NCBI RefSeq assembly: GCF_033170155.1
Contig: NZ_CP137079.1
Location: forward strand, 3,720,001 to 3,784,000
DNA from: Raineyella sp. W15-4
GTDB lineage: Bacteria; Actinomycetota; Actinomycetes; Propionibacteriales; Propionibacteriaceae
Direction: 5' to 3'
Length of the DNA: 64,000 nucleotides
The translations under genes were made by a program, and so were the position numbers. Below are positions 16,943 through 25,186 of this stretch, piece after piece. The first letter of the stretch is position 1. Each line of letters begins with the position of its first letter. The notes beneath the pieces are model-generated. The model was not told the DNA's origin and made no database searches. It was given only the letters and a program-made list of their open reading frames with translations.

Positions 16943-18745
16943 ATGCTCGACACACTGATCGCCGGCCTGCTCCGAGGCAACGTCTACGCCCTCGGAGCGG
17001 TCGGCATCTCCCTCGTCTTCGGCGTCATGAACGTCATCAACTTCGCCCAGTTCTCCTTCTTCGGGCTGGGCGCGATGCTGGCCTGGTTCTTCGTGGCCCA
17101 ACTGGGCCTGCCCTTCGGCCTCGCCCTGCCCCTGGTGATCGTCATCTGCGCGGCGCTGGGACTGGTGATCAACCTCACCGTGGTGCGGCCGTTGGCCCAG
17201 TTCCTGCCGCTGGCGGCGATGTTGTCCACGTACGCCGTCTCGCAGATCCTCGACAACGCCTCGCAGATCGCCTTCACCGCCGAGTTCCGGGTCTTCCCCC
17301 AGGTGCTGCCGACCTCCAACCTGCACATCGGGAACATGCGGTTCGGCACCTCGGACCTGGTGATGCTGGGCGTCACCGCCGTCGTGATGGTCGCCATCGG
17401 CGCCTTCCTCAAGTACGGGAAGATCGGCCAGGCGATCCGTGCCACCGCCCAGGACCAGGAGGCCGCGCTGCAGATGGGCATCCCGGTCGGACTGGTGCAG
17501 CACGTGGCGTTCGTCATCGCCTCCGCGCTGGGCGGCCTGGCCGGCGTCTTCATCGCGCTGTACGTCGGGGTCGCCAACCCGACCTCGGGCCTGAACACCG
17601 GGATGACCGCGTTCGTCGCCGCCACCCTCGGCGGGCTGGGGTCGCTGCTCGGCGCGGTCGTCGGTGGCTTCGCCCTGGGCATCCTGGAGGCGTTCGGGAT
17701 CCACTTCTTCGGTGACTCGGCCCGCGAGATCATCACCTTCGCCATCCTCATCCTGGTGCTCATCGTCCGGCCGGGCGGACTGCTCGGCAAGGTGCCGCTG
17801 ATCTCCACCGAGCCACTCACCGGCACGTTCCTCGGCAAGGGCCGCCCGCTGCAGGTCCCCCGCTGGGTGTGGCCGGTCGCCCTCGTCGTCGGCGGCATCG
17901 TCATCCCGCTGGTGGCCGGGGACTACGTGCTCACCACCGGCACCCAGGTGCTCATCTACGCCATCATCGCCGCCGGCTTCACGGTCACCGCGGGACAGGC
18001 GGGGGTGATGGCGCTCGGCCAGGCCGGGTCGATCGCCATCGGCGCGTACGCGTCGGCGCTGCTGACGCTGCACTCACCGATCTCGTTCTGGGCCGCCATC
18101 CCGATCGCGGGGCTCATCGCAGCGATCATCTCGTCGATCCTGGCCTCGCCGATCTGGGGTGTGAAGGGGCACTACATCTCCATCGCCACCCTCGGTGTCG
18201 GGACGGTCATCGTGGCCGTCATCCGGCTGGCGGTGCCGCAGGGCATCTACGGCATCCCGATGCCGTCGTGGGGTGACACGCTGCTCGCGACCCCACGCGC
18301 CTACTACCTGATCGACTTCGCGGTGCTGGTGGTGACGCTGCTGGTGATGTGGCGGATCCGCGGGTCGCACCTGGGCAAGGTGATCTCCTCGGTGGGCTCC
18401 GACGAGGTGGCGGCGCTGGCCTCCGGCGTCCGGGTCCGGGACTACAAGGCCCTTGCCTTCGCCGTCTCGGCGTTCTTCGCCGGCGTCGGGGGCTCGCTGC
18501 TGGCCCACCAGTACACCTACATCGACCCGACCATCTTCACGATGCTGATGTCCCTGCTCGTCGTCACCATCGTCATCATGGGCGGCGTCAGCCTGCCCTA
18601 CGGCGCCGTCGTCGGGGCGATCATCCTGATCGGCGCGATGGAGTTGCTCCGGTTCACCCCGGAGCTGCGGATCATCGTCTACGGCCTGGTGCTGATCCTC
18701 GTGGTGAGGTTCCGTCCGGGCGGAATCCTGGTGAGGAACTCATGA
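16943..18745 (+). CDS. Fused LivH-LivM ABC permease
   Basis: A 600-aa membrane protein that joins both permease subunits of a branched-chain amino-acid-type importer. Residues ~1-290 are LivH-like (GISLVFGVMNVINFAQFSFF; ATAQDQEAALQMGI coupling loop; GLGSLLGAVVGGFALGILE). Residues ~310-600 are LivM-like (AGQAGVMALGQAGSIAIGAY; SDEVAALASGVRVRDYKALAFAVSAFFAGVGGSLLAHQY coupling region). In most bacteria these are two genes. It overlaps the next ATPase gene by four bases (ATGA). Confidence 0.92.
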   Translation: MLDTLIAGLLRGNVYALGAVGISLVFGVMNVINFAQFSFFGLGAMLAWFFVAQLGLPFGLALPLVIVICAALGLVINLTVVRPLAQFLPLAAMLSTYAVSQILDNASQIAFTAEFRVFPQVLPTSNLHIGNMRFGTSDLVMLGVTAVVMVAIGAFLKYGKIGQAIRATAQDQEAALQMGIPVGLVQHVAFVIASALGGLAGVFIALYVGVANPTSGLNTGMTAFVAATLGGLGSLLGAVVGGFALGILEAFGIHFFGDSAREIITFAILILVLIVRPGGLLGKVPLISTEPLTGTFLGKGRPLQVPRWVWPVALVVGGIVIPLVAGDYVLTTGTQVLIYAIIAAGFTVTAGQAGVMALGQAGSIAIGAYASALLTLHSPISFWAAIPIAGLIAAIISSILASPIWGVKGHYISIATLGVGTVIVAVIRLAVPQGIYGIPMPSWGDTLLATPRAYYLIDFAVLVVTLLVMWRIRGSHLGKVISSVGSDEVAALASGVRVRDYKALAFAVSAFFAGVGGSLLAHQYTYIDPTIFTMLMSLLVVTIVIMGGVSLPYGAVVGAIILIGAMELLRFTPELRIIVYGLVLILVVRFRPGGILVRNS

Positions 18746-19638
18746 TCGACACACTGCCGCTGGAAAGTGACCCACCGGTGAGAAGCCACGCCCTGCTGGA
18801 GGTCGAGGACCTCGAGCGCCAGTTCGACGGCCTGAAGGCGGTGGACGGGATCTCGTTCACCGTGGCGCCCCGGGAGGTGGTGTCGATCATCGGGCCGAAC
18901 GGCTCGGGCAAGACCACCACCCTCAACCTGGTGACCGGCACCATCCCGCCGCACGGCGGGCGGATCGCCCTCGACGGCGTCCGCATCGACCATGCCGACA
19001 CCGCGCGGATCGCCGAGCACGGCGTCGCCCGTACGTTCCAGAACGGTCGGGTCTTCGCCACCCTGTCGGTGGCGGACAACGTCGAGGTGGGGCTCCACTC
19101 GACACTGCACGCCAGCCGCCCGTTCCGGCGGCTGTCGCACCTGTTCGGGCTGCGCTGGATCGCGCTGCTCGGGGAACTGTTCATCGCGATCATCGGCACC
19201 CCGGCCTCGCGGCGGGAGCGCCGGCAGATCGACGCCACCGTCGAGACCGAGATCCACCGCTTCGAGGACCGGCTGGGCCCGCGCCGTGACGACCCGGCCT
19301 ATTCACTCAGCTACGCCAACCGGCGGCGCACCGAGATCGCCCGGGCGCTGGCGCTGCAGCCCAAGCTGCTCGTCCTCGACGAGCCGACGGCGGGGATGAA
19401 CCCGTCCGAGACCGCCGAGGTGCTCGAGCAGCTGCTCGAGCTCAAGGCTGCGGGACAGGCCATCCTCCTGGTGGAGCACAAGCTCGACCTGGTGATGGCG
19501 GTCTCCGACCGGATCATCGTGATGGACGGCGGCCGGATCATCGCCCAGGGGCCGCCGGAGGCGGTGCGTCACGATCCGGCGGTGGTCGAGGCCTACCTCG
19601 GGCGCCGTCGCGGACTCGGAGGAGTGGTGCTCGGATGA
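18742..19638 (+). CDS. Liv-type ABC transporter ATPase (LivG-like)
   Basis: A 298-aa ATP-binding subunit. Walker A is GPNGSGKTTT near residue 54. The signature region is YSLSYANRRRTEIARAL (the LSY-type signature typical of LivG), and Walker B is LLVLDEPTAGM, followed by the H-loop LLVEHKLDLV. An insert after VEVGLHSTLHASR matches the LivG-specific loop. It powers uptake together with the LivF-like subunit. ATG at 18742 overlaps the permease stop. Confidence 0.93.
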   Translation: MIDTLPLESDPPVRSHALLEVEDLERQFDGLKAVDGISFTVAPREVVSIIGPNGSGKTTTLNLVTGTIPPHGGRIALDGVRIDHADTARIAEHGVARTFQNGRVFATLSVADNVEVGLHSTLHASRPFRRLSHLFGLRWIALLGELFIAIIGTPASRRERRQIDATVETEIHRFEDRLGPRRDDPAYSLSYANRRRTEIARALALQPKLLVLDEPTAGMNPSETAEVLEQLLELKAAGQAILLVEHKLDLVMAVSDRIIVMDGGRIIAQGPPEAVRHDPAVVEAYLGRRRGLGGVVLG

Positions 19639-20399
19639 GCGGATCCGGTCTGAACGGAGCCAGTGTGAGCACAAGCGACCTGCTGGCCCTCGATGACGTG
19701 CACGTCTACTACGGCCCGTTCCACGCGCTGCGGGGCAACACACTGCGGGTCGGGCAAGGGGAGATCGTCTCCCTGCTCGGCGGCAACGCCAGCGGCAAGT
19801 CGACCACGATGAAGACCATCCTCGGGCTGGTCCGGGTGCGGTCCGGGGCCGTACGTTTCGAGGGGAAGGACATCACCCACACCTCGACGAGCCATCGGGT
19901 CAGGGCCGGCATCGCGTCGGTGCCCGAGGCACGGCGGGTGTTCCCGCAGATGACCGTCGACGAGAACCTCCTCGCCGGCGCCTACACCCGGCGGGACAAG
20001 GCCGGCATCGCCGAGGACCTGGAGCGGATGCGGGATCACTTCCCGCGCCTGGCCGAGCGCCGCCGCCAGGAGGCCGGCACGCTCTCGGGCGGGGAACAGC
20101 AGATGCTCGCCTTCGCCCGGGCCCTGATGAGCCGTCCGACGCTGGTCTGCATGGACGAGCCGACGATGGGACTGTCCCCGAAGCTCGTCGACCAGGTGCT
20201 TGACGAGATCGTACGGATCAACAAGGAGCTCGGCGTGGCGGTGCTGTTCGTCGAGCAGCAGGCCGAGCTCGCACTCTCCATCGCCTCCCGGGGCTATGTG
20301 CTGGCGACCGGGGAGATCGTGCTGCACGGGGCGGCCGCCGAGTTGCTCGACAACCCCCAGGTCCAGGAGGCCTATCTCGGAAAGGCAGTGCGGGGGTGA
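19635..20399 (+). CDS. Liv-type ABC transporter ATPase (LivF-like)
   Basis: A 254-aa ATP-binding subunit. Walker A reads GGNASGKSTT (Ala-Ser replacing the more common G-A/S-G), the signature is GTLSGGEQQMLAFARALM, and Walker B is LVCMDEPTMGLSP. The A-loop Tyr is in VYYGPFHAL. It pairs with the LivG-like ATPase as a heterodimer. The gene overlaps livG by four bases, so transporter subunits are translationally coupled. Confidence 0.93.
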   Translation: MSGSGLNGASVSTSDLLALDDVHVYYGPFHALRGNTLRVGQGEIVSLLGGNASGKSTTMKTILGLVRVRSGAVRFEGKDITHTSTSHRVRAGIASVPEARRVFPQMTVDENLLAGAYTRRDKAGIAEDLERMRDHFPRLAERRRQEAGTLSGGEQQMLAFARALMSRPTLVCMDEPTMGLSPKLVDQVLDEIVRINKELGVAVLFVEQQAELALSIASRGYVLATGEIVLHGAAAELLDNPQVQEAYLGKAVRG

Positions 20400-20527
20400 C
20401 CGTGACGAGCCACCGGCGCCACGACCCTGAGCGGCGCCACGACCGCGGCCGCCACCAGGCACGGCCTCACGGCCCCGAAGGCGCCAAGGCCCACGCGAAC
20501 CCCACGACCGGGAAAGAAAGAGAGAGC

Positions 20528-21190
20528 ATGACCACGCTTCCTGTCGATCATCTCGTCTTCCTGGTGCCCCACATCGACGACTATGCCGACGAGTTCGCCC
20601 GCGTCACCGGGGTGGCTCCGGTCTTCGGCGGCGTCCACGCGGGCAAGGGCACCAAGAACTATCTCGTCCGCCTCGACGCAGGGGACGGAAATCCCGCCTA
20701 TCTCGAACTCCTCGGCCTCGACGATGCGCAGACCTACGTCCCTGCCGATGCCACGATGTTCCGGGTCGGCCGATACGGACCGGACCCGCGTCCGCACCTC
20801 ACGACCTGGGCGATCCACCCCGGAAACCTCACCAGCATCACCGCCACGGCAACCGCCAGGGGGATCCGTGTCGGGGCTGTCGAGGAATGGTCCCGCAACG
20901 CTCCCGACGGATCCGTCCTCGAATGGAGTGTCGCCATCCACCCCGACCTGCCGCTGGGGGGCCTCCAGCCCTTCCTCATCGACTGGGGAACCACTCCTCA
21001 CCCATCGACGAACCCGCGACTCGGCACCATCACCCTCGCGGGACTCCGGTTCGAACATCCCCGCCCCGAGACGCTCGCCCGGGCCCTTGCCGGCCTCGGC
21101 CTGAGCGACATCCCACCGATCGGCCTCGGGCTCGTCCCGACCATCATCGCCACCATCGACACGCCCCACGGGCGTCTCGAGCTTCGCTGA
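20528..21190 (+). CDS. VOC/glyoxalase-like domain protein
   Basis: A 220-aa protein of the glyoxalase-like type (Glyoxalase_3-like). LPVDHLVFLVPHIDDYADEFARVTGVAPVFGGVHAGKGTKNYLVRL is the first paired beta-alpha-beta-beta motif, with His in DHLVF and Glu in YLELLGL as likely metal ligands. A second half follows from about residue 110. Members include dioxygenases, isomerases and binding proteins. I choose ATG 20528 after GGGAAAGAAAGAGAG; an upstream GTG at 20396 overlapping the livF stop would add 44 low-complexity residues rich in Arg and His. Its place in the operon suggests it acts on the imported compound. Confidence 0.7.
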   Translation: MTTLPVDHLVFLVPHIDDYADEFARVTGVAPVFGGVHAGKGTKNYLVRLDAGDGNPAYLELLGLDDAQTYVPADATMFRVGRYGPDPRPHLTTWAIHPGNLTSITATATARGIRVGAVEEWSRNAPDGSVLEWSVAIHPDLPLGGLQPFLIDWGTTPHPSTNPRLGTITLAGLRFEHPRPETLARALAGLGLSDIPPIGLGLVPTIIATIDTPHGRLELR

Positions 21191-21214
21191 CTCACGGGAG
21201 AGGACAGGAGAGCC

Positions 21215-22009
21215 ATGAGTCACCGCCTCGGCATCATCGGATTCGGTCAGATGGGCGGCGCCATCGGCACCGGCCTCGTCACCAACGGCGCACTCCCGGC
21301 CGGCGATATCGTCGCCTGGGACATCGCCGCGCCCGCGCGCCACCGCGCGCAGGCCGCCGGGATCAGCATCCTCGGCGGCATCCCTGACGTCTGTCGGGCC
21401 GCTGACATCATCCTGCTCGCCGTCAAGCCCCAGGATGCCGCCGGTGCGCTCGAGCAGGCAGCTGGAAGCCTCGCCGGCAAAGCCCTGCTCTCTGTCGTCG
21501 CCGGCTGGAGCACTGACACGCTCGCCGAGCACCTCGCGTCCGGGGCCCGCCTCCTCCGGATCATGCCCAACACTCCTGCGCAGGTGGCCGCCGGTGCTTT
21601 CGGCCTGTCCGAGGCAGCCACCATCACCGACACCGAACGCAGCGACATCGAACACTGGTTCGACACCATCGGCCTCGTCGAATGGGTGCCCGAACAGCTC
21701 ATGGACGCCGTCACCGGCCTCTCCGGAGGAATCCCCGCCTACATCGCCATCGTCATCGAGGCCCTTGCCGACGGAGGAGTCCAGCAGGGCCTCAAACGAC
21801 CCGTCGCGCTGCGTCTCGCCACCCAGGCCGTACTCGGCAGCGCGAAACTCCTCCTCGACACCGGACAACGTCCCGGGGCGCTCAAGGATGCCGTCTGTTC
21901 CCCCGGCGGAACCACCATCGAGGGGGTCCGTGCACTCGAGCGGTCCGGCTTCCGCTCAGCACTCATCGAAGCGGTGGTGGCCGCCTCGGAAAGAGCGCGA
22001 CAGCTGTAG
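21215..22009 (+). CDS. Pyrroline-5-carboxylate-reductase-like protein
   Basis: A 264-aa NAD(P)H reductase. LGIIGFGQMGGAIGTGL is the Rossmann loop, and LRIMPNTPAQVAAGAFGL and VTGLSGGIPAYIAIVIEALADGGV are the ProC substrate and dimer motifs. VCSPGGTTIEGVRALE is the conserved C-terminal signature (usually VTSPGGTT). ProC normally reduces pyrroline-5-carboxylate to proline. Its location 24 bases after the VOC gene, at the end of the transporter operon, suggests reduction of a cyclic imine in a catabolic or salvage pathway instead. A housekeeping proC role is the alternative. Confidence 0.8.
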   Translation: MSHRLGIIGFGQMGGAIGTGLVTNGALPAGDIVAWDIAAPARHRAQAAGISILGGIPDVCRAADIILLAVKPQDAAGALEQAAGSLAGKALLSVVAGWSTDTLAEHLASGARLLRIMPNTPAQVAAGAFGLSEAATITDTERSDIEHWFDTIGLVEWVPEQLMDAVTGLSGGIPAYIAIVIEALADGGVQQGLKRPVALRLATQAVLGSAKLLLDTGQRPGALKDAVCSPGGTTIEGVRALERSGFRSALIEAVVAASERARQL

Positions 22010-22067
22010 CGGCAAGCAGTATCGACCGGTAACCCGCGTCGGCCCGGATCCCGGGTCTATCTGCGTC

Positions 22068-22139
22068 GCCTGCGCGTTTCGCCCGCGCACTTGTGCTGGT
22101 AGTCGAGCACAAGTGCATGGGCGAAACCCGCCTGCGGAG
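22068..22139. repeat. 72-bp palindromic dispersed repeat, copy 2
   Basis: The first ~37 bases, through the GGTAGTC core, equal copy 1 (13861). Here the whole element can fold: GTTTCGCCC pairs with GGGCGAAAC, and GCACTTGTGCT pairs with AGCACAAGTGC inside it, around a GGTAGTCG loop. It sits between the convergent ends of the ProC-like and AbiEi/DUF559 genes and may act as a bidirectional terminator, although no T-run is present. Confidence 0.85.
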
Positions 22140-22159
22140 TCAATGTCGGGATGCCGCCC

Positions 22160-23095
22160 TCAGCGGCAGCGCTCGCAGTAGGCCCGGCGTCCCGTCCAGC
22201 CGTGGCGCCGCAGCACGGTAGCCAGCTGGGCGGCCACGGCACAGGGACGGTTCACGACATCGGCCCAGCCGAAGCGCAACGTCACCAGACCGTTGACGGC
22301 GCTGACGTTGTCCCGCCGGAAGTCGCGGAACTTCCCGCTGCCGGTATGCCCCAGACGCCCGTCGAGCTCGACCAATACGCCGTAATCGTCGTACAGCAGG
22401 TCATGGAAATGGCCGGATCGCGATGCCTGACGGGTTGCGGCCGGAAGGTCATGGGCCCCCAGCACCCGCTCGTCGAACCTGTACTCCAGCACGCTGTGGA
22501 TGCCGGCGCTGTCGTTGAGCAGGTCCCGCAGGAACGTACGTCCGGGCAGCCGCGTACGCCGCTCGACGACGGCGATCAGGGCGCGCTCGTCAGTCAGCCC
22601 CGTGCCCAGACACCGCGTCACCAGGTCGATGATGTCGCCTTGGGCCATCTCGGCCGACAGGTCACACAGCACGTGCCCGATCGGGATGGTCGCCGGCCGC
22701 CCGGCGGCGCGGGCCAGGCGGTGCTGGCCGTCGTGGTGAAAGCGCCACCTGCCGGTCGTGCGGCGGCTGCACCCGTCGGGCACCCAGACATCGATCAGCG
22801 GGGGCGGCTCCTTCTCTGTCCTGAGGCCGAGCATTCCGGCGGCCGCCCAACCCCCGATGGCGGATCCCGCGCCGCCGCGGATGACCCCCGCGATACACAG
22901 CTGTTGGAGCGTGGGCTCAGCATCGTGGGCCAGCAGGATGCCCTGGGTCAGGCGTTGCCAGGCACCGGCTCGGAGGAGTCTGCGCACAGCGGCGTACGGC
23001 AGCCCCTCTTCGAGCGCCTGGGCGACGGTGACGATGCCGTGTTGGCTGCGCATGATCTCCGACAATCTGTCGGAGGGCTGAGCGGTCGGTCTCAT
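22160..23095 (-). CDS. AbiEi-type N-domain plus DUF559 endonuclease-like protein
   Basis: A 311-aa protein. The N-terminal half (RLSEIMRSQHGIVTVAQALEEGLPYAAVRRLLRAGAWQRLTQGILLAH) is the winged-helix domain seen in AbiEi-type antitoxins. The C-terminal ~80 residues (GVLVELDGRLGHTG..FRDFRRDNVSAVNGLVTLRFGWADV) match DUF559/Vsr-like PD-(D/E)XK nucleases, with Glu-Leu-Asp and the RRDN motif. Such fusions are widespread and multicopy in actinobacteria, and their role is unproven. The ATG at 23095 gives the usual domain start; a TTG at 23155 is possible. No AbiEii-type toxin partner is adjacent. Two copies of the palindromic repeat flank it. Confidence 0.75.
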   Translation of the reverse strand: MRPTAQPSDRLSEIMRSQHGIVTVAQALEEGLPYAAVRRLLRAGAWQRLTQGILLAHDAEPTLQQLCIAGVIRGGAGSAIGGWAAAGMLGLRTEKEPPPLIDVWVPDGCSRRTTGRWRFHHDGQHRLARAAGRPATIPIGHVLCDLSAEMAQGDIIDLVTRCLGTGLTDERALIAVVERRTRLPGRTFLRDLLNDSAGIHSVLEYRFDERVLGAHDLPAATRQASRSGHFHDLLYDDYGVLVELDGRLGHTGSGKFRDFRRDNVSAVNGLVTLRFGWADVVNRPCAVAAQLATVLRRHGWTGRRAYCERCR

Positions 23096-23212
23096 GCCCG
23101 GAGTGTGGGTCCGCCTGGGCCCGGAGGGAGCATCGGCGAGGCACTCTGTGGACAACAGTCTTCGCTGCTAGAGGGTGTGCGTTTCCTCTGACGCATTTCC
23201 TCTGCCGCCTCA

Positions 23213-23284
23213 GGGTTATGCGTTTCGCCCACGCATCTGTGCTGGTAGTCAGACACAACCGCGCGGGCGAAACCCACCCGCAGG
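23213..23284. repeat. 72-bp palindromic dispersed repeat, copy 3
   Basis: Same orientation as copies 1 and 2, more diverged: GTTTCGCCC...GGGCGAAAC arms and the TGTGCTGGTAGTC core are kept. The minus-strand reading still gives GFARAVVSDYQHRCVGETH. It lies between the start of the AbiEi/DUF559 gene and the end of the radical SAM gene. Confidence 0.8.
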
Positions 23285-23330
23285 GCAGGAGGCCCCGATT
23301 GCTCGGTAGCGCATCGGTCAGGGCACGCAG

Positions 23331-24440
23331 TCAGGGCACCCGCACCGGGATCCGGTGTGCCCCGGCCTCGCCAGCGCGATCGCCGAACAGCCCCGGCACG
23401 GCCGTACGACACTCCGGGCACCGTCCCTCGGAGGTGAGGCGGTAGCGGCGGATCATCGAACCGCGTTCGATCAGCACCGCGCCGCAGGAGGGGCACCAGG
23501 TGGTACACCCACCCACGACGTCGGCGGGACTGGCGTAGACATAGCGCAGCCCGGCCTCCAGCGCTATCTCGCGGGCCCGCGCCGGGCCGACCCTGTCGCC
23601 CGGAGGGATCGGCAGCGATCCCGACCCGGGGTGTGATCCCGTCCGGCGCGACGCCGGTACCGGTGCGGTGAAGTGCAGCGGCACGTCCGGGCCCAGTTCG
23701 CGACGGATCCAAGTGGACATCGCCCGGAGCTGGCCTGGATCGTCGTTCAGCCCCGGCAGCAACACCGTGCTGACCTCCAACCAGGTGCCCTGACGGTGCG
23801 CGACATGGGTCAGGGTCTCCAGGACGGTGTGCAGGCTGCCGCCGGCGTAGCGCCGATGCGCCTCCTCGTCGAAGACCTTCAGCTCGATCACCGCGGCGTC
23901 CATCACCCCGAAGAAATCACGCCGGACGGCGGGTTCGAGGAACCCGGCGGTCACCGCGATCGTCCGCAGCCCCTCCACGTGGGCGGCCCGGGCCACGGCG
24001 ATGGCGTACTCGGCGTAGACCACCGGGTCGTTGTAGGTGAAGGCGATGCTGCTGCACCGCCACTCGGTCGCCAGGCCGGCCGCGGCCCGCGGGGAGGCCT
24101 CCTCGAGCAGCCCGGAGACCCGGGCGACGGTCTCCGGCCGCCACACCCGGCAGCTGCGGCAGGTCAGGTTGCAGCCGGCGGTGCCCAGGCACAGCACCGG
24201 TGTCCCGGGCAGGAAGTGGTAGAGCGGCCGGCGTTCGACCGCGTCGACGCAGAACCCGGCCCCCCGGCCGTACGTGGTCAGCACGATCCGGTTGCCGTCG
24301 CGGACCCGGACCGCGCAGGATCCCGCCTCCCCGTCCGCCAAGGCGCAGGCCCGCGGGCAGACGTCGCAGACCAGCCGGCCGTCGCCGTCGGCGTGCCACC
24401 ATCGGGCGGGGAAGGGCTGTCCGGGCGTGTGCAGGCTCAC
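23331..24440 (-). CDS. amrS: AmmeMemoRadiSam system radical SAM enzyme
   Basis: A 369-aa radical SAM protein. The cluster motif CxxxCxxC is GCNLTCRSCRVW near residue 89. The N-terminal CDVCPRACALADGEAGSCAVR block is typical of the PflA-related AmrS family. A C-terminal zinc-ribbon-like pair (CPSCGAVL and CPECRTAV) follows. It probably makes a 5'-deoxyadenosyl radical, but the substrate is unknown. The GTG start at 24440 overlaps the AMMECR1 stop as GTGA. It forms a coupled three-gene unit with AMMECR1 and Memo. Confidence 0.88.
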   Translation of the reverse strand: MSLHTPGQPFPARWWHADGDGRLVCDVCPRACALADGEAGSCAVRVRDGNRIVLTTYGRGAGFCVDAVERRPLYHFLPGTPVLCLGTAGCNLTCRSCRVWRPETVARVSGLLEEASPRAAAGLATEWRCSSIAFTYNDPVVYAEYAIAVARAAHVEGLRTIAVTAGFLEPAVRRDFFGVMDAAVIELKVFDEEAHRRYAGGSLHTVLETLTHVAHRQGTWLEVSTVLLPGLNDDPGQLRAMSTWIRRELGPDVPLHFTAPVPASRRTGSHPGSGSLPIPPGDRVGPARAREIALEAGLRYVYASPADVVGGCTTWCPSCGAVLIERGSMIRRYRLTSEGRCPECRTAVPGLFGDRAGEAGAHRIPVRVP

Positions 24441-25186
24441 TCCTCCTCCCAGGCCCGGACGGTGTAGCGGGAGATCCGGGTGTGCCCGTCCCAGCCGGGA
24501 CGCAGCCCGGCCTTGCGCCGCAGCCGGGCGAGGAAGTCGTACGGTGAGGGCAGCTGCTCCCACACCTGGGGCAGGAAGGTGGCCCGGTGCCCTCCCGAGC
24601 GGAGGATCACCCCGTCCACGCCGGGCCGCAGCCGGGCGACCGCCTCGGCCACGGACCGTACGTCGTCGAGGGGTTCGGGGGCGGACAGCACCGACACCTC
24701 GATCCGGATCCGGTCGAACTCCTGTGCCGTCAGCGGGGCGAACCGGGGATCACGGAAGGCGGCGTTGACCGCGTTGCGCCGGACGTCCTCGGCCAGCGGC
24801 CGAAAGGCCTCCAGGGTGCCGATGCAGCCGCGCAGGTCCGCGCCGATCCGCAGCGTCACGAACGACGCCCCGGGCGCGGCCAGCCAGCCCGGATGCTCGT
24901 CGAGGACCTGAGCCCGAGGTACGCCGACGTCCCCGCGCTGACCCCCCGGCACAGGGGACTCGGCCTCGACACCGGCCGTCGTCCCCGCCTCGAGACGCAG
25001 GTGCTCGGCGATCGCGCGGCGCGCCAACGGCAGTAGCAGCTGACCGGCATCGTCCGGCACCACGTCCGCCGGCACTGTTTCGTCCGGCACTGTCTCGTCC
25101 CGCACCGTGCGCTCCGGCACCCTGCGCCCCGGGTCCGCGTCGGCCGCGGACCCGCCCGCCGACCGGTCGTCGGATCCGCCGGTCAT
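24437..25186 (-). CDS. amrA: AmmeMemoRadiSam system protein A (AMMECR1 domain)
   Basis: A 249-aa protein. The family signature LRGCIGTLEAFRPLAEDVRRNAVNAAFRDPRF is intact, followed by IEVSVLSAPEPL and GVILRSGGHRATFLPQVWEQLP. The first ~45 residues are a polar, repeat-like tail (DETVPDETVPADVVPDD). AMMECR1 proteins have a conserved Cys (LRGC) and an unknown activity. It overlaps Memo upstream (ATGA at 25183) and AmrS downstream. Confidence 0.88.
   Translation of the reverse strand: MTGGSDDRSAGGSAADADPGRRVPERTVRDETVPDETVPADVVPDDAGQLLLPLARRAIAEHLRLEAGTTAGVEAESPVPGGQRGDVGVPRAQVLDEHPGWLAAPGASFVTLRIGADLRGCIGTLEAFRPLAEDVRRNAVNAAFRDPRFAPLTAQEFDRIRIEVSVLSAPEPLDDVRSVAEAVARLRPGVDGVILRSGGHRATFLPQVWEQLPSPYDFLARLRRKAGLRPGWDGHTRISRYTVRAWEEE

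Noticed and set aside
15455-18073. Minus-strand open frame of 872 codons
   Set aside because: Lies opposite the URO-D-like, binding-protein and permease genes, which all have intact motifs. The antisense product has no recognisable domain.
20396-20527. N-terminal extension of the VOC protein
   Set aside because: It would add 44 Arg/His-rich low-complexity residues. A much better ribosome site precedes ATG 20528, although the GTGA overlap at 20396 means it cannot be fully excluded.
13861-23284. The three palindromic repeats as a CRISPR or as tRNA-like genes
   Set aside because: Copies are kilobases apart and do not form a cloverleaf; the arms and core fit a REP-type element better.
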